From contig CP120722.1 of assembly GCA_029719485.1 (NCBI GenBank), positions 1,798,001-1,862,000 of the forward strand: DNA of 64,000 nucleotides, written 5' to 3'. A program made the translations under genes and the position numbers. Within the stretch, counting starts at the first letter, position 1. Every line of letters starts with the position of its first letter. Positions 13,801-23,011 of this stretch are shown here, piece after piece. This DNA comes from Kiritimatiellota bacterium B12222 (GTDB lineage Bacteria; Verrucomicrobiota; Kiritimatiellia; SS1-B-03-39; UBA6053). The notes beneath the pieces were generated by a model. That model made no database searches, was not told the DNA's origin, and was given only the letters and a program-made list of their open reading frames with translations.

Positions 13801-15618
13801 ATGATTTACCCTGATTTAGAAAAAATACATCCCGCACCCTTCCTTTCGGTGTTGCGTGGATACAAGTTTTCTTTTTTGCGGGGGGATTTGTTAGCGGGCA
13901 TTACTGTAGCTATTTTTGCAATTCCTCAAGCCATTGCCTGTGGGATTATTGCGGATGTTCCTCCGATTCACGGCTTGTATGGTGCGATGGTGGCGGCGAT
14001 GGTGGCCGCGTTGTGGGGGAGCTCTCCTTTTGTAAATACAGGGCCGAGTAATTCAGCGTCTTTGTTGACTGCGGCGGTGATGTTGTCGTTTATCGAAAGC
14101 GAAAATCATTTGCAGATGGTATTTTTGTTTACCTTGATGGTGGGGCTTATTCGTTTGGGGATGGGGTTGTTACGGATGGGCAATCTGATTCATTTTGTGC
14201 CTGAGTCGGCCTTTCTTGGATTCACGGTGGGGGTGGGCAGTATGATTGCGTTGGGGCGCGTTCACGATTTGTTTGGTATTTCTCAAAGTACGACACGTTG
14301 GTTTCCGGCTGCGACGCTTGATAAGTTCAGTCGGGTGGGGGATGCCAGCCCGCACGCGTTGGCGGTGAGTGGCCTGGCCTTGCTGATCATGTTTGGGCTG
14401 ACCAAATATTCTAAAAAATTTCCGGTGGCCTTGTTCGCGATTGGGGTGGGGGTGCTTTATGGTCAAGTGGTGCCTGGCAATGATTTAATTCTGGTAAAGG
14501 ATTTGTTCAAGGTGACCACGGGCTTGCCTTCCTTTGTCTCTCCGTTTTTTAGTGGCTGGATGGAAACGATTCCTGCCTTGGCTCCCGGTGCATTGGCGGT
14601 GGCGGTGGTGGGCTTGATTGAAGCCGTGTCTATTGGTCAAACCTTGGCGGTACGGCATCGTCAGAAGTTGAACTTTAATCAGGAATTTTTTGGTCAGGGA
14701 CTCAGCATGATTGTGAGTGCTTTTTTTCAGGGCATTCCCGGGTCAGGCAGTTTCAGTCGATCCTTGTTACTTGAGGAATCGGGCGCGCGCACCTTTTTGG
14801 CCAACGTGGTATTTGGCCTCGCGACCGCACTGGCCTTGCTCACGCTGCCGGGTCTGATTAATCTGATTCCTGCGGCGTCGTTATCCGCGCTGTTGCTTTA
14901 TATTGGCATTCGGTTGATTGATCCCAAACGGATTAAACGGCTGTGGCGGACTTCCCGTTTAGATGTGGGGGTCATGGTGGCCACCTTATTTGTGACGGTA
15001 TTTGTCAAAATTGAATATGGCATTTTTACGGGGATTGTGTTGGCGGCTTTGTTGTTGTTACAACGCAGTCGTTCTTTGCATTTGAAAGAAATTTTGCCGA
15101 AACCGGATGGGTCCTTTGAAGAGTTGCCTTACAGTCCGGGGTCGCATCATGAAAAAAGTGCGATCATTGGATTATCTCTCCATGGGGATCTCAGTTATAC
15201 GGTGGCGCATGAGCTCTTGGAACAATTGAACGAAATTACGCAAGTTCAAGACCCGGAAGTCATGGTGTTGCGGATTCGTCAAACCTACGCCATTGATTTT
15301 TCAAGTTGGAATGCCATTTTGGACTTTTCAGAGAGTTTCCAGAAAGATGGCCGGAAAGTATACCTCACAGGGATTGATGAAAAGGTGTGCAAGACCATTC
15401 ACGATGCCCGCGCCCACGAATGGCTTCCGGATGACCAGTTATTTATAGGAACGCCGGTATTGATGGAAAGTTTTCGGAAAGCGTTACGGCATGCTGCGGA
15501 AAATATCTCCGATCCCAGTCGTATCTCAGGGGTGTGGAAGGATTGGTTGGAAAATCCAGTGGTGATTAGTCGGGAGCAGTTGTTGGATATTGAAAAATTT
15601 CTGAATGGTGAGGCTTAA
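13801..15618 (+). CDS. SulP-family anion transporter with STAS domain
   Basis: 605 residues, the usual SulP length. The signature region at 29-95 ('GDLLAGITVAIFAIPQAIA', 'GLYGAMVAAMVAALWGSSP', 'TGPSNSAS') is followed by about ten more membrane segments, including 'PGSGSFSRSLLLEESGARTF'. A cytosolic STAS domain occupies roughly residues 450-565 ('VMVLRIRQTYAIDFSSW'). SulP proteins carry sulfate, bicarbonate, dicarboxylates or other anions; which one here is not clear. The STAS position that is often Ser/Thr in SpoIIAA-like domains reads 'DFSSW'. Confidence 0.92.
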   Translation: MIYPDLEKIHPAPFLSVLRGYKFSFLRGDLLAGITVAIFAIPQAIACGIIADVPPIHGLYGAMVAAMVAALWGSSPFVNTGPSNSASLLTAAVMLSFIESENHLQMVFLFTLMVGLIRLGMGLLRMGNLIHFVPESAFLGFTVGVGSMIALGRVHDLFGISQSTTRWFPAATLDKFSRVGDASPHALAVSGLALLIMFGLTKYSKKFPVALFAIGVGVLYGQVVPGNDLILVKDLFKVTTGLPSFVSPFFSGWMETIPALAPGALAVAVVGLIEAVSIGQTLAVRHRQKLNFNQEFFGQGLSMIVSAFFQGIPGSGSFSRSLLLEESGARTFLANVVFGLATALALLTLPGLINLIPAASLSALLLYIGIRLIDPKRIKRLWRTSRLDVGVMVATLFVTVFVKIEYGIFTGIVLAALLLLQRSRSLHLKEILPKPDGSFEELPYSPGSHHEKSAIIGLSLHGDLSYTVAHELLEQLNEITQVQDPEVMVLRIRQTYAIDFSSWNAILDFSESFQKDGRKVYLTGIDEKVCKTIHDARAHEWLPDDQLFIGTPVLMESFRKALRHAAENISDPSRISGVWKDWLENPVVISREQLLDIEKFLNGEA

Positions 15619-15713
15619 CTCAAACTCTTGGCCAAAGAAGGGTTGGCATTTCTGAGGATTCACGGTAGGTTTTTCTCGTCTCCTCCTTTAGCAATTAACC
15701 CGAGAATACCTTT

Positions 15714-16130
15714 ATGGAACGACCTACAGCCCACGCCCAAATTGAAAATACCCTTGCAAAGATGGCGGAGCCTTTTGGGGAGCCGGTGTTTGATGAATGG
15801 TTTTTGGTGGCGAAGGCGGGTCCGGGTTGGGAGGTGCTGAGTTATGAGGGACCGCGTCCTGATGAGTATCAGGCTGCGTTCACCAAAGACATGGCTTCAC
15901 TTCGAAATACCTTGAAGCCCGGACGATTGGAGTTAGGCGATTTTGCTTTTTCTCATGAAGGGGTGGGCTCTGGTTTTGATGCCCATATGGTTGCGGGCCC
16001 CGAGGTCTTGGTGTTGTTTAACAATACAGGGAAAAGCACGGGTGATATTACGGGTGACCCACGCTGGAAAATCTCCCAAATTCATTTTAATGAATTGTTG
16101 GAGACTTTTTTAAGTGATCCTGTGCTGTGA
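15714..16130 (+). CDS. Conserved hypothetical protein
   Basis: A 138-residue soluble protein with no signal peptide. 'FDEWFLVAKAGPGWEVLSYEGPR' and 'DFAFSHEGVGSGFDAHMVAG' look like strands of an alpha/beta fold. GAGA sits before the ATG. It ends one base before the stop of the convergent exchanger gene. No function can be given. Confidence 0.65.
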   Translation: MERPTAHAQIENTLAKMAEPFGEPVFDEWFLVAKAGPGWEVLSYEGPRPDEYQAAFTKDMASLRNTLKPGRLELGDFAFSHEGVGSGFDAHMVAGPEVLVLFNNTGKSTGDITGDPRWKISQIHFNELLETFLSDPVL

Positions 16131-16131
16131 G

Positions 16132-17115
16132 TTAGGCCAGACCTAAATAGATAAAGGCCGCAAAGGCCATGATCAGGACTGCGGCGACAGGGCGGGGGAG
16201 TCGTCCTCCGCAAGTGACGAAGAAGAGATGTATGCCTGCTAAGGCCATCAGCCCCAGCATGCTCTGTTGGAGAAAAGGACTACTGGGGATGGGGCTGAAA
16301 ATTGCAAAAAGGCCTATGCAAAGAGGGATGCAGATATGTGCGTCGCCTGCTTGAGAGGTATACACCACGTCCATCCGGTTTTTGGCTCCATAATAAAAGG
16401 CCAGTAACGCATTGGGGAGGACCATGAGTACACCACTGAGCCATCCCAGAAGATGTTGTGGTGCCCAGGAATGATCTTGTTGCTGAAACCATTCCACCAG
16501 CCAATCGGTGCTGACTACGACGGTGGCGGCGCAGAGCAACAGCAGGAAGGCTTCGAGGGGTAGGCTTTTGGGATAACGTTTTTTCTGGAGAAGGTTGGTT
16601 TTTTGAACGTCGTAGAGGTGGAAGCACAGCCAAAAGATGAACAGGGCCAGAAATACAAATCCGTCCATACGGCTCAACGAACCATCTGCAGACAGCAACC
16701 AGGTGATGAGGGTGAAAAAGAGCACCGCCACCAAGTTGAGCGAGAGGGATAATCGTCCGATGTGATAGGCTTGTTGCGCAGCTTTTCCCTTCTTGGAAGA
16801 GAGCCCGCTCATTTTCCAAATGAGGGCGGGGGCGGCAATCAGCAGGGTGAGATTGGTGATGTTATTAAACAGACAGTTGATCAGCACATCGCTGCCCGCC
16901 CCGCCGTGTCGGGCGAGGACCAAGGCGAAGATGATGTTGCCCATGCCTGAACAAAACGGCATGAAAATCGTCCCGAGCACGGTGCCTTCCACGCCTTTGG
17001 CCGCCAAGCTTTCCAGTCGCCAAATTACCAGGAAATTTGCGAGTATAAACAGGAACAAGGCCGCATAGGGTGCTGCGTTCCCCAAGGAAGAAATGGCGTG
17101 ATGAAAAAAATCCAT
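16132..17115 (-). CDS. Sodium/calcium-exchanger-like membrane protein
   Basis: A 327-residue protein with about ten membrane segments. Two half-repeats look like CaCA alpha-repeats: 'GTVLGTIFMPFCSGMGNIIFAL' near residues 45-66 with 'LINCLFNNITNLTLL', and 'LSGVLMVLPNALLAFYYGAK' with 'DAHICIPLCIGLFAI' near 235-285. The usual acidic GN-E/P-E ion-binding residues are not obvious (Met-Gly-Asn and Pro-Asn-Ala replace them), so the transported ion may differ. Convergent with the gene at 15714. Confidence 0.7.
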   Translation of the reverse strand: MDFFHHAISSLGNAAPYAALFLFILANFLVIWRLESLAAKGVEGTVLGTIFMPFCSGMGNIIFALVLARHGGAGSDVLINCLFNNITNLTLLIAAPALIWKMSGLSSKKGKAAQQAYHIGRLSLSLNLVAVLFFTLITWLLSADGSLSRMDGFVFLALFIFWLCFHLYDVQKTNLLQKKRYPKSLPLEAFLLLLCAATVVVSTDWLVEWFQQQDHSWAPQHLLGWLSGVLMVLPNALLAFYYGAKNRMDVVYTSQAGDAHICIPLCIGLFAIFSPIPSSPFLQQSMLGLMALAGIHLFFVTCGGRLPRPVAAVLIMAFAAFIYLGLA

Positions 17116-17334
17116 GGAGGGAAACTTAACAGGATTTTTGTGGCCTGAATATCAAAAATATCCAGAAGTCGACGTTCGTTTTACCTCATAAGATTTTGAA
17201 TGTGACGAAGGATACGGGTGGTGCATTTGAGGGGGGGGGAGGTTGGAGGATGCGCTCTGCACTGGCGGAGGTTTTTGTTGTATGAGTAAGTGCTGGCCCG
17301 GACCTTTGGCCCGTATGAATTTGAACGCAACAGC

Positions 17335-17613
17335 CTAGTCGTGTTGCTCTTTTTGTTTCAAAAACAAAATGACCCCGACGATAATGAAATTCAGTATCGC
17401 GGTGAGCAGTTGAGCCATCAGAGATTGGATGACAAAATATTTTTCCGTGAAAATATAGATACCCAAGTTCGCAATTCCGAACAGAACCCAAGTGAGCACG
17501 CTCACGCCTTGAGTGGAGCGCGAGCGTAACAATTTGATGAGTTGCAGGGAGGTAGCGGCAGGTAGGGTGATGGCCGGAATCCAGCCGGCCACGTTGACCC
17601 AGAAATCAGACAC
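17335..17613 (-). CDS. PQ-loop / SemiSWEET-like protein
   Basis: A 92-residue protein with three membrane helices, beginning with GTG directly after the stop of the upstream gene. 'STQGVSVLTWVLFGIANLGI' is the SWEET-type motif (GVS-xx-W-x-L-x-G-x-x-N). Half-size SemiSWEETs form dimers that move sugars; the substrate is not readable. It is coupled to the large gene upstream on the minus strand. The first helix has 'PAATSLQLIKLL' where other members have PQ. Confidence 0.78.
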   Translation of the reverse strand: MSDFWVNVAGWIPAITLPAATSLQLIKLLRSRSTQGVSVLTWVLFGIANLGIYIFTEKYFVIQSLMAQLLTAILNFIIVGVILFLKQKEQHD

Positions 17614-19353
17614 TTAAAGCTCCAGTTCTTGGTGAAGGCCTTTGATACTGTCTAAGATCTGCTCTTGGTTATCCCACGCGACTTTGACTTTATCGCCAGT
17701 GAAGCTCAGTGTGACGGGGCGTTCAGGGTGACGATGTTTCAAAAGATTTGCCAAGGTGATGGCTTTTTCCGCTCCGTCGCCTGTTTGGAAGTTCCATACT
17801 TCATCGGGTTGCGCTAAACGATTTTCGTCATAGACCGAATGAGAGGGTAAGGCGCAAATCTTTTCGACGGCGTCTGATTCTGAAACTTTGCGCAAAGCAT
17901 CGATAACCACGGGGTTACGTTCTAAGGCCGCTTTAAGGAAAGGTTTCCAATCCGTTTTGGTGAGATCGCGATAGGCGTAGAAGGCGAGATCGACTACTGG
18001 ATTCGTTTCGCGCATGCCTTCGAGCGTTTCAATGATTTTCTCACGGCCCCATTCGGCTTTGAGCTCAATTTTAGGACTGGGCACAAAGGTGCGGTTTTCG
18101 GGGAAACGGGGTTCGATATGGCAAAATTCGACTAATAATTGGCCGACATTGCGCGCTTTGGCATTGGTGCAGCTGAAGGCATCCATCAGGATGGCCAGAT
18201 CTTTAGGATCGTTTAAATCCAGGTCCGGATTTTGTTTAAAGAAGTCTTCGAAGGTATTGAGAACGATGCGGCCTTGAATAGGGCAGGTGTAAAATTCGAA
18301 GCCATCGATTTCATCCAAGAGTTTATCGCGGGTATCGTCATTGACACGATAGCTACTGCCATGTTCGTAGGCATAAACTTTTTCAGCTTCGATATAGCGG
18401 TGTCCGCCATGACGGTCCTGACGGATTTGGAAGCATTTCTGCAATTCAGAGTGTTGGCGCAGGAAGTTGGAGAGGATCTCCATATCGATTTTAACGGTGA
18501 GGTACTCACTTAGTTTGTCGATGTTTTTTTGGTAGGAGGCGGGGTCAATGGTGGCTTCGGGATACATGGTGTGGATGTATCCGGTATTGTTGGCCACGAT
18601 GGTGATTTTTTCATTGCGGATCGCGCGTTGGGCTTTCCATGAAATCTCGGTGCCATTGAACCACATTTTTTTGGTGACGATTCTGCGGTTGTTGGTGATG
18701 ACACCTTCGCCCAAATTCACAAAGTTTTGAGAGTGGAGTGGGGTGGCCAATAGTAGAATATCTTCGAGTGCCACTCCACCGACGATAAACATGGCGGCGG
18801 CGTAGAGGGTAGAAAGAGACACACATTCGCCAGCACCCATGCTGTATCCCTCTTTATGGCGAAAGGCATCCATGGCTTCGATGGTTTCCGTTTTCCAATA
18901 GGGAATGATATCGTCGGTATAATTATCGAGACCAAAATGTTTCCGAATATCGAGGTCAAAATAGTATTTATCCCCTTCGTAGCCAAAAAGGGCATTGCTT
19001 CGTTTGAGGATTTCAGGATCGATAATTGAAGAAAAGCGTTCCATTTCCCGTTCTTTGGTAGTGAGACCCCACGTATCCAGATCCAGATTAAAATCGTAGG
19101 CATCCATGATGTATTGTTTGAGGCGTTGCACGCGTCGATTTGAGGATTTGCCTTGAATTTTTTGAGCCCAATCCTCTTCCAACCATGCCCAAATGCGGGG
19201 TGACATGATGTTCGCTAAAACCAAAGAATAAAGTAATTCAGGGAAAACGAATATTTCCATATCTCCGAGGGTGATGGCGCTGGAATACTTTTCTAACGAA
19301 TAATTGGGATCTTTGTCTTGATGTGTCATGTTCATTGATTGATTGTCTTGCAT
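17614..19353 (-). CDS. Large hypothetical protein with transglutaminase-like patch
   Basis: A 579-residue protein with no signal peptide or membrane segments. Around residues 170-215, 'GYSMGAGECVSLSTLYAAAM', then 'LEDILLLATPLHSQNFV', has the Cys...His spacing of transglutaminase-like papain-fold proteins (C followed by L--LL, then H about 30 residues on). A third residue (Asp/Asn) in 'NNRRIVTKKMWFNG' is plausible. The rest is mixed alpha/beta with no recognised domain. The next gene on this strand is the PQ-loop gene. I cannot name the family. Confidence 0.65.
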   Translation of the reverse strand: MQDNQSMNMTHQDKDPNYSLEKYSSAITLGDMEIFVFPELLYSLVLANIMSPRIWAWLEEDWAQKIQGKSSNRRVQRLKQYIMDAYDFNLDLDTWGLTTKEREMERFSSIIDPEILKRSNALFGYEGDKYYFDLDIRKHFGLDNYTDDIIPYWKTETIEAMDAFRHKEGYSMGAGECVSLSTLYAAAMFIVGGVALEDILLLATPLHSQNFVNLGEGVITNNRRIVTKKMWFNGTEISWKAQRAIRNEKITIVANNTGYIHTMYPEATIDPASYQKNIDKLSEYLTVKIDMEILSNFLRQHSELQKCFQIRQDRHGGHRYIEAEKVYAYEHGSSYRVNDDTRDKLLDEIDGFEFYTCPIQGRIVLNTFEDFFKQNPDLDLNDPKDLAILMDAFSCTNAKARNVGQLLVEFCHIEPRFPENRTFVPSPKIELKAEWGREKIIETLEGMRETNPVVDLAFYAYRDLTKTDWKPFLKAALERNPVVIDALRKVSESDAVEKICALPSHSVYDENRLAQPDEVWNFQTGDGAEKAITLANLLKHRHPERPVTLSFTGDKVKVAWDNQEQILDSIKGLHQELEL

Positions 19354-19440
19354 GATCCGTTTCTGGATGCAAGTCTGTTGATTGTAACTTAATCGTAGTT
19401 ACACGCTATTTGAAGTTTTGCAAAATAAGATCCCCGTGCC

Positions 19441-21084
19441 ATGTCTGAAGAATCTGAAAAATCTGAAAATCCTGATGCTCCTAAACCTGAAGAACTCCAG
19501 TCCCTATTTGGAAGTTTTGATTTAACTCCCGATTGGGCTAAGGGGAAACCCGGTGTCACCCAATCTGAACCTACTCACCGCTCTAAAGGGGGCGGACGTG
19601 GTCGTGATGGAGGCGGAAGACCTCGGGTGCCGAAATCTTCTCGTCCCAATATGCAAGGTGTGCGGGTGAAACCCCGTCGCACGCCTCAAGAGGGCGGTGG
19701 TCGTGGAGAAGATTTCCGTGACAACAATTCCCGCGGACCCCGTGGAGAAGGTGGATATGGCGGACAACGCTATCAAGAACGGGCCCCCCGGGTGCCGGTA
19801 CATGTAGATTTTATTCCCGAGAAAAAACGATTGAGTAAAGTGGTGAAAGTCATTCGCCAGTCTCATCGCGCATTTCCGCTGAAAGTGGTTGCGGGTAAAT
19901 TTATGGAAAAAGCTTCGTTTATTTCCATGAAATATACGGTGAAAGACAATGTGGGTGAAGACGCTACAGATTTCCACTTATTTGTGTGTACCGCAAATGG
20001 AATGGTGTTTTCCGATCAGCAAGCTTGTGAGCAATACATTTTAAACCACGGCATGGAGGCTACTTACGAACGTGAAGATCGTGAAATTGCACCTCCTGCA
20101 GGTAATTTTGTATGCGTAGGGCGTCACGGTCGTAGTGGTCGTTTGGTCGGTCCTCCCAATTGGCATGGCTATCAGACGCGGTTAGAAGCCCTTCGCAGTG
20201 AAGTGGCTGAGGACATGCCGTTGGAAATGTTCAGTCGTCAGATTGAAATGAGTCATGACGAAGCGGATATTGAGGCCTGGAAAAAAGATGTCTCGGTGCA
20301 AAGCTTTTATCGAAAGAAACGGGAAGAAAAGCCCGCTCCTGCCGCTGAAGAAAAAGCTGCGGAAGTTGTTGCTGAAGAAGCTCCTGTTGTTCCTGAAGTT
20401 TCAGAAGTGCCTGCCGATGCTGGCGCTGAAACGGCTGACGCGCCTGTAGCAGAAGAGACGGTGGTGGCTGAAAGCCCTGTCGTTGAAGGTGAGGGCGTGG
20501 CTGAGACGTCTGTGGCCGCAGAAGAGACCGCAGAAGAGGCTCCTGTTGCTGAAGCAGAAGCCACACCGGTGGAAGATAACCGTCCTTACGATTGGACACG
20601 TGAAGAGGCCGAAGCTGATTTCCGTCAGCATCATATGCCTAAATTGATCAAGAAAACCAAACGTGCCATCATGCCTGGGTATCTTTTTGACAAAATGTCT
20701 GATCCCGGCTTGCTCAGCTTAACTAAATTTCATTTGAATCGTGAGCATGATCGCCCGAATTCAATTATTTTTGCATTACGTCCTGCCTTTAAGCATATGC
20801 GCTTGCATGTTTTCCGTCACCACGGAGAATTGATGGTGAGTGGCATTGCTCAACATCCCTTGCCTGATGATTTAAAAGTAGTGGATGAAATTCGCCATAT
20901 TATTGATTATGTGGCGGCAAATCCTGGGTGTAATACCCAAGTAGCCCTACAAGCTGTCGCCAAGCAAGATGGTGAGATTCCCGCGGATTTGGTTTCGCAC
21001 TTCCGTTGGATGATTGAAAAGGGGCATTTGGTCGAAATGCATGATGACACCCTTCAACTTCCACACGCTTCCGGAAAAAAATGA
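19441..21084 (+). CDS. RGG-rich, Ala/Glu-rich low-complexity protein
   Basis: The protein has 547 residues. Residues 40-120 are Gly/Arg-rich (RGG-type: 'GGGRGRDGGGRPR', 'GGRGEDFRDN'), typical of RNA-binding tails. Residues 125-290 form a conserved-looking folded part ('FHLFVCTANGMVFSDQQACEQYIL', 'NFVCVGRHGRSGRLVGPPN'). Residues 295-385 are Ala/Glu/Val-rich linker. Residues 385-547 form a second folded part ('FHLNREHDRPNSIIFALRPAFKHMRLH', 'NPGCNTQVALQAVAKQDGEIP'). The layout suggests an RNA-associated protein; this is inference. It overlaps the transporter gene by ATGA. Confidence 0.75.
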   Translation: MSEESEKSENPDAPKPEELQSLFGSFDLTPDWAKGKPGVTQSEPTHRSKGGGRGRDGGGRPRVPKSSRPNMQGVRVKPRRTPQEGGGRGEDFRDNNSRGPRGEGGYGGQRYQERAPRVPVHVDFIPEKKRLSKVVKVIRQSHRAFPLKVVAGKFMEKASFISMKYTVKDNVGEDATDFHLFVCTANGMVFSDQQACEQYILNHGMEATYEREDREIAPPAGNFVCVGRHGRSGRLVGPPNWHGYQTRLEALRSEVAEDMPLEMFSRQIEMSHDEADIEAWKKDVSVQSFYRKKREEKPAPAAEEKAAEVVAEEAPVVPEVSEVPADAGAETADAPVAEETVVAESPVVEGEGVAETSVAAEETAEEAPVAEAEATPVEDNRPYDWTREEAEADFRQHHMPKLIKKTKRAIMPGYLFDKMSDPGLLSLTKFHLNREHDRPNSIIFALRPAFKHMRLHVFRHHGELMVSGIAQHPLPDDLKVVDEIRHIIDYVAANPGCNTQVALQAVAKQDGEIPADLVSHFRWMIEKGHLVEMHDDTLQLPHASGKK

Positions 21085-22490
21085 AATTCCCTGTTAAAAA
21101 AATCCTTGGCCTGATTTTGGGTCTGGGATGTCTTATGCTGTTGCCGTTTTGTCACTTTGAAGGCTTGAGCCCTTCTGGACATATTACTTTAGGAATCTTC
21201 GCATTTGCGGCGATTTTTTGGATCATGGAGCCGATTCCGATTTACGTAACCAGTTTATCGATCATATTAGCTCAGGTCTTGTTGTTGTCAGATAAAAGTT
21301 TGTTTTTGAAGGCGCTGACCCAAGCTTCGGGTGGTGACTATGTGGCGCCGCGCTATCAGGATTTTTATGCCACGATGGCGCATCCGATTCTGATTTTGTT
21401 TTTGGGCGGATTTAGTTTGGCCAAAGCTGCAGAGAAATATCAACTTGACCGCAATTTGACCCGTATTTTATTGAGGCCGTTTGGAACATCTCCTACGCGG
21501 GTGGCCTTGGGTGTGATGCTGGTAACGGGGATTTTGTCTGCGTTTATGAGTAACACCGCGACGACGGCGATGATGATGACGGTTGCCTTGCCCATTGTGG
21601 CGAAAGTACCTGCCACGGACCCTTTCCGTCGTTTGATCGCATTATCTATTCCGGTAGGTGCCAATATCGGAGGAATCGCTACTCCGATTGGTACGCCTCC
21701 TAATGCGGTGGCGATTGCTGCATTGGCCAAGCAGGGGACGATGGTTCCTTTCAGTACCTGGATGATGATTGCCACGCCATTGGTGGTCTTGTGTTTGCTC
21801 CTTTCGTGGGTGGGCATGTGCCGTATGTTTAAACCACAATTAGAGAAGTTTGAACTCAGCATTGAAGGGAGTTTTAATTTAGCCCCTAAAGCGATTGGCT
21901 GTTACGTGATCTTTTCCGTGACGGTACTGCTGTGGGTTACCGAAAAATTACATGGGATTCCTTCAGCGGTCATCGCTTTTTTACCGATGGTGTTTTTGCC
22001 GGCTTTGGGCATACTCGACAAGCATGATATTCGCAGTCATGCCTGGGAAGTCTTATGGTTGGTTGCCGGAGGGATTTCTCTGGGCCTGAGTTTGAAAAGC
22101 ACAGGTTTGGCCCATTGGATGATTAATCAGGTTTCTTGGGATGCGTTCTCACCCTTTATGTTGATCCTGTTGTTTGCCTTGGTGGGCTATGCGGTGGGGA
22201 ATTTGATTTCTCATACGGTAAGTGCCACGATTTTGGTGCCGATTGCCATTGCGATGTTGGCGCCGGATGCTGCCGTAGGTCCTGCCGCGATGATTATCCC
22301 CATTGCTGTGATCGGAATTATTGTGAGTTTTGCCATGATTTTACCTATTTCAACTCCACCGAATGCGATTGCATTGGCCACGGGCTTGATCGAAACCAAG
22401 GATTTAGCCAAAGCAGGATGGTTGGTCGGGATTATTGGCATAATCTTCACCTTGTTATTTGGGGCTTATATATGGCCTCTGATGCTTTAA
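21081..22490 (+). CDS. DASS/SLC13-family sodium:anion (dicarboxylate/sulfate) symporter
   Basis: A 469-residue, about twelve-helix protein. The two family signatures are clear: 'SAFMSNTATTAMMMTVALP' with 'GANIGGIATPIGTPPNAVAI' in the first half, and 'NLISHTVSATILVPIAIAML' with 'MILPISTPPNAIALATGLI' in the second. SNT and SHT motifs bind Na+ and substrate in this family. Translationally coupled to the RGG-rich gene, an odd partner. Likely substrate is a dicarboxylate, not proven. Confidence 0.9.
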   Translation: MKFPVKKILGLILGLGCLMLLPFCHFEGLSPSGHITLGIFAFAAIFWIMEPIPIYVTSLSIILAQVLLLSDKSLFLKALTQASGGDYVAPRYQDFYATMAHPILILFLGGFSLAKAAEKYQLDRNLTRILLRPFGTSPTRVALGVMLVTGILSAFMSNTATTAMMMTVALPIVAKVPATDPFRRLIALSIPVGANIGGIATPIGTPPNAVAIAALAKQGTMVPFSTWMMIATPLVVLCLLLSWVGMCRMFKPQLEKFELSIEGSFNLAPKAIGCYVIFSVTVLLWVTEKLHGIPSAVIAFLPMVFLPALGILDKHDIRSHAWEVLWLVAGGISLGLSLKSTGLAHWMINQVSWDAFSPFMLILLFALVGYAVGNLISHTVSATILVPIAIAMLAPDAAVGPAAMIIPIAVIGIIVSFAMILPISTPPNAIALATGLIETKDLAKAGWLVGIIGIIFTLLFGAYIWPLML

Positions 22491-22512
22491 TTACAGAATC
22501 GGAGAGCAACTG

Positions 22513-23007
22513 ATGTCAAAAATAGTACTTGTATGTGTTGAAGATGAAGCGGATGTTTTGGATGCGGTTATTCGTGAATTAGAGCCGATGGAGGATGTCT
22601 GCGTGGTGGAAGCGGCTGCGGATGCTGCAGAAGCGCGCGTGTTGTTGAAGCAGATTGCAGATCGTGGTGACGAAACCGGCGTGATCTTTTGTGACCACAT
22701 TATGCCTGGTGAAAATGGGGTGGAGTTGTTGGTGGATCTACAAAAGGATGATCGCTGGGTGTTTACGCGGAAAGTGTTGCTCACGGGGCAGGCAGGACTG
22801 GAAGCGACGGTCAAAGCCGTGAATCAAGCTGAGCTTTCTCATTACATTTCTAAACCATGGGATGGGGATGAGGTTTTGAAAGTTGCGATTCAGGAATTGT
22901 CCCATTATTTGGTGGTCAAAGATATCAACCCTTTACCTTATCTCAAGCATGTGGATATGGATATCGTGGAAGAGTTGATGCGTAAACATCTCACTGCAGA
23001 TCGTTAA
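22513..23007 (+). CDS. Response regulator receiver protein
   Basis: A 164-residue receiver domain without an output domain. The acidic pocket is 'CVEDEADVLD', phospho-acceptor Asp61 in 'VIFCDHIMPGENG', then 'VLLTGQAGLEATVKAVNQ' and the conserved Lys in 'YISKPWDGDEVLKV'. KPW is common in RpfG-like and hybrid receivers. It sits four bases upstream of the histidine kinase gene, so the pair probably works together. Confidence 0.9.
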   Translation: MSKIVLVCVEDEADVLDAVIRELEPMEDVCVVEAAADAAEARVLLKQIADRGDETGVIFCDHIMPGENGVELLVDLQKDDRWVFTRKVLLTGQAGLEATVKAVNQAELSHYISKPWDGDEVLKVAIQELSHYLVVKDINPLPYLKHVDMDIVEELMRKHLTADR

Positions 23008-23011
23008 GGCT

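Noticed and set aside
16280-16819. Minus-strand 179-codon frame overlapping the exchanger gene
   Set aside because: The overlapping membrane-protein frame has helices and repeats; this one is His/Pro/Arg-rich shadow.
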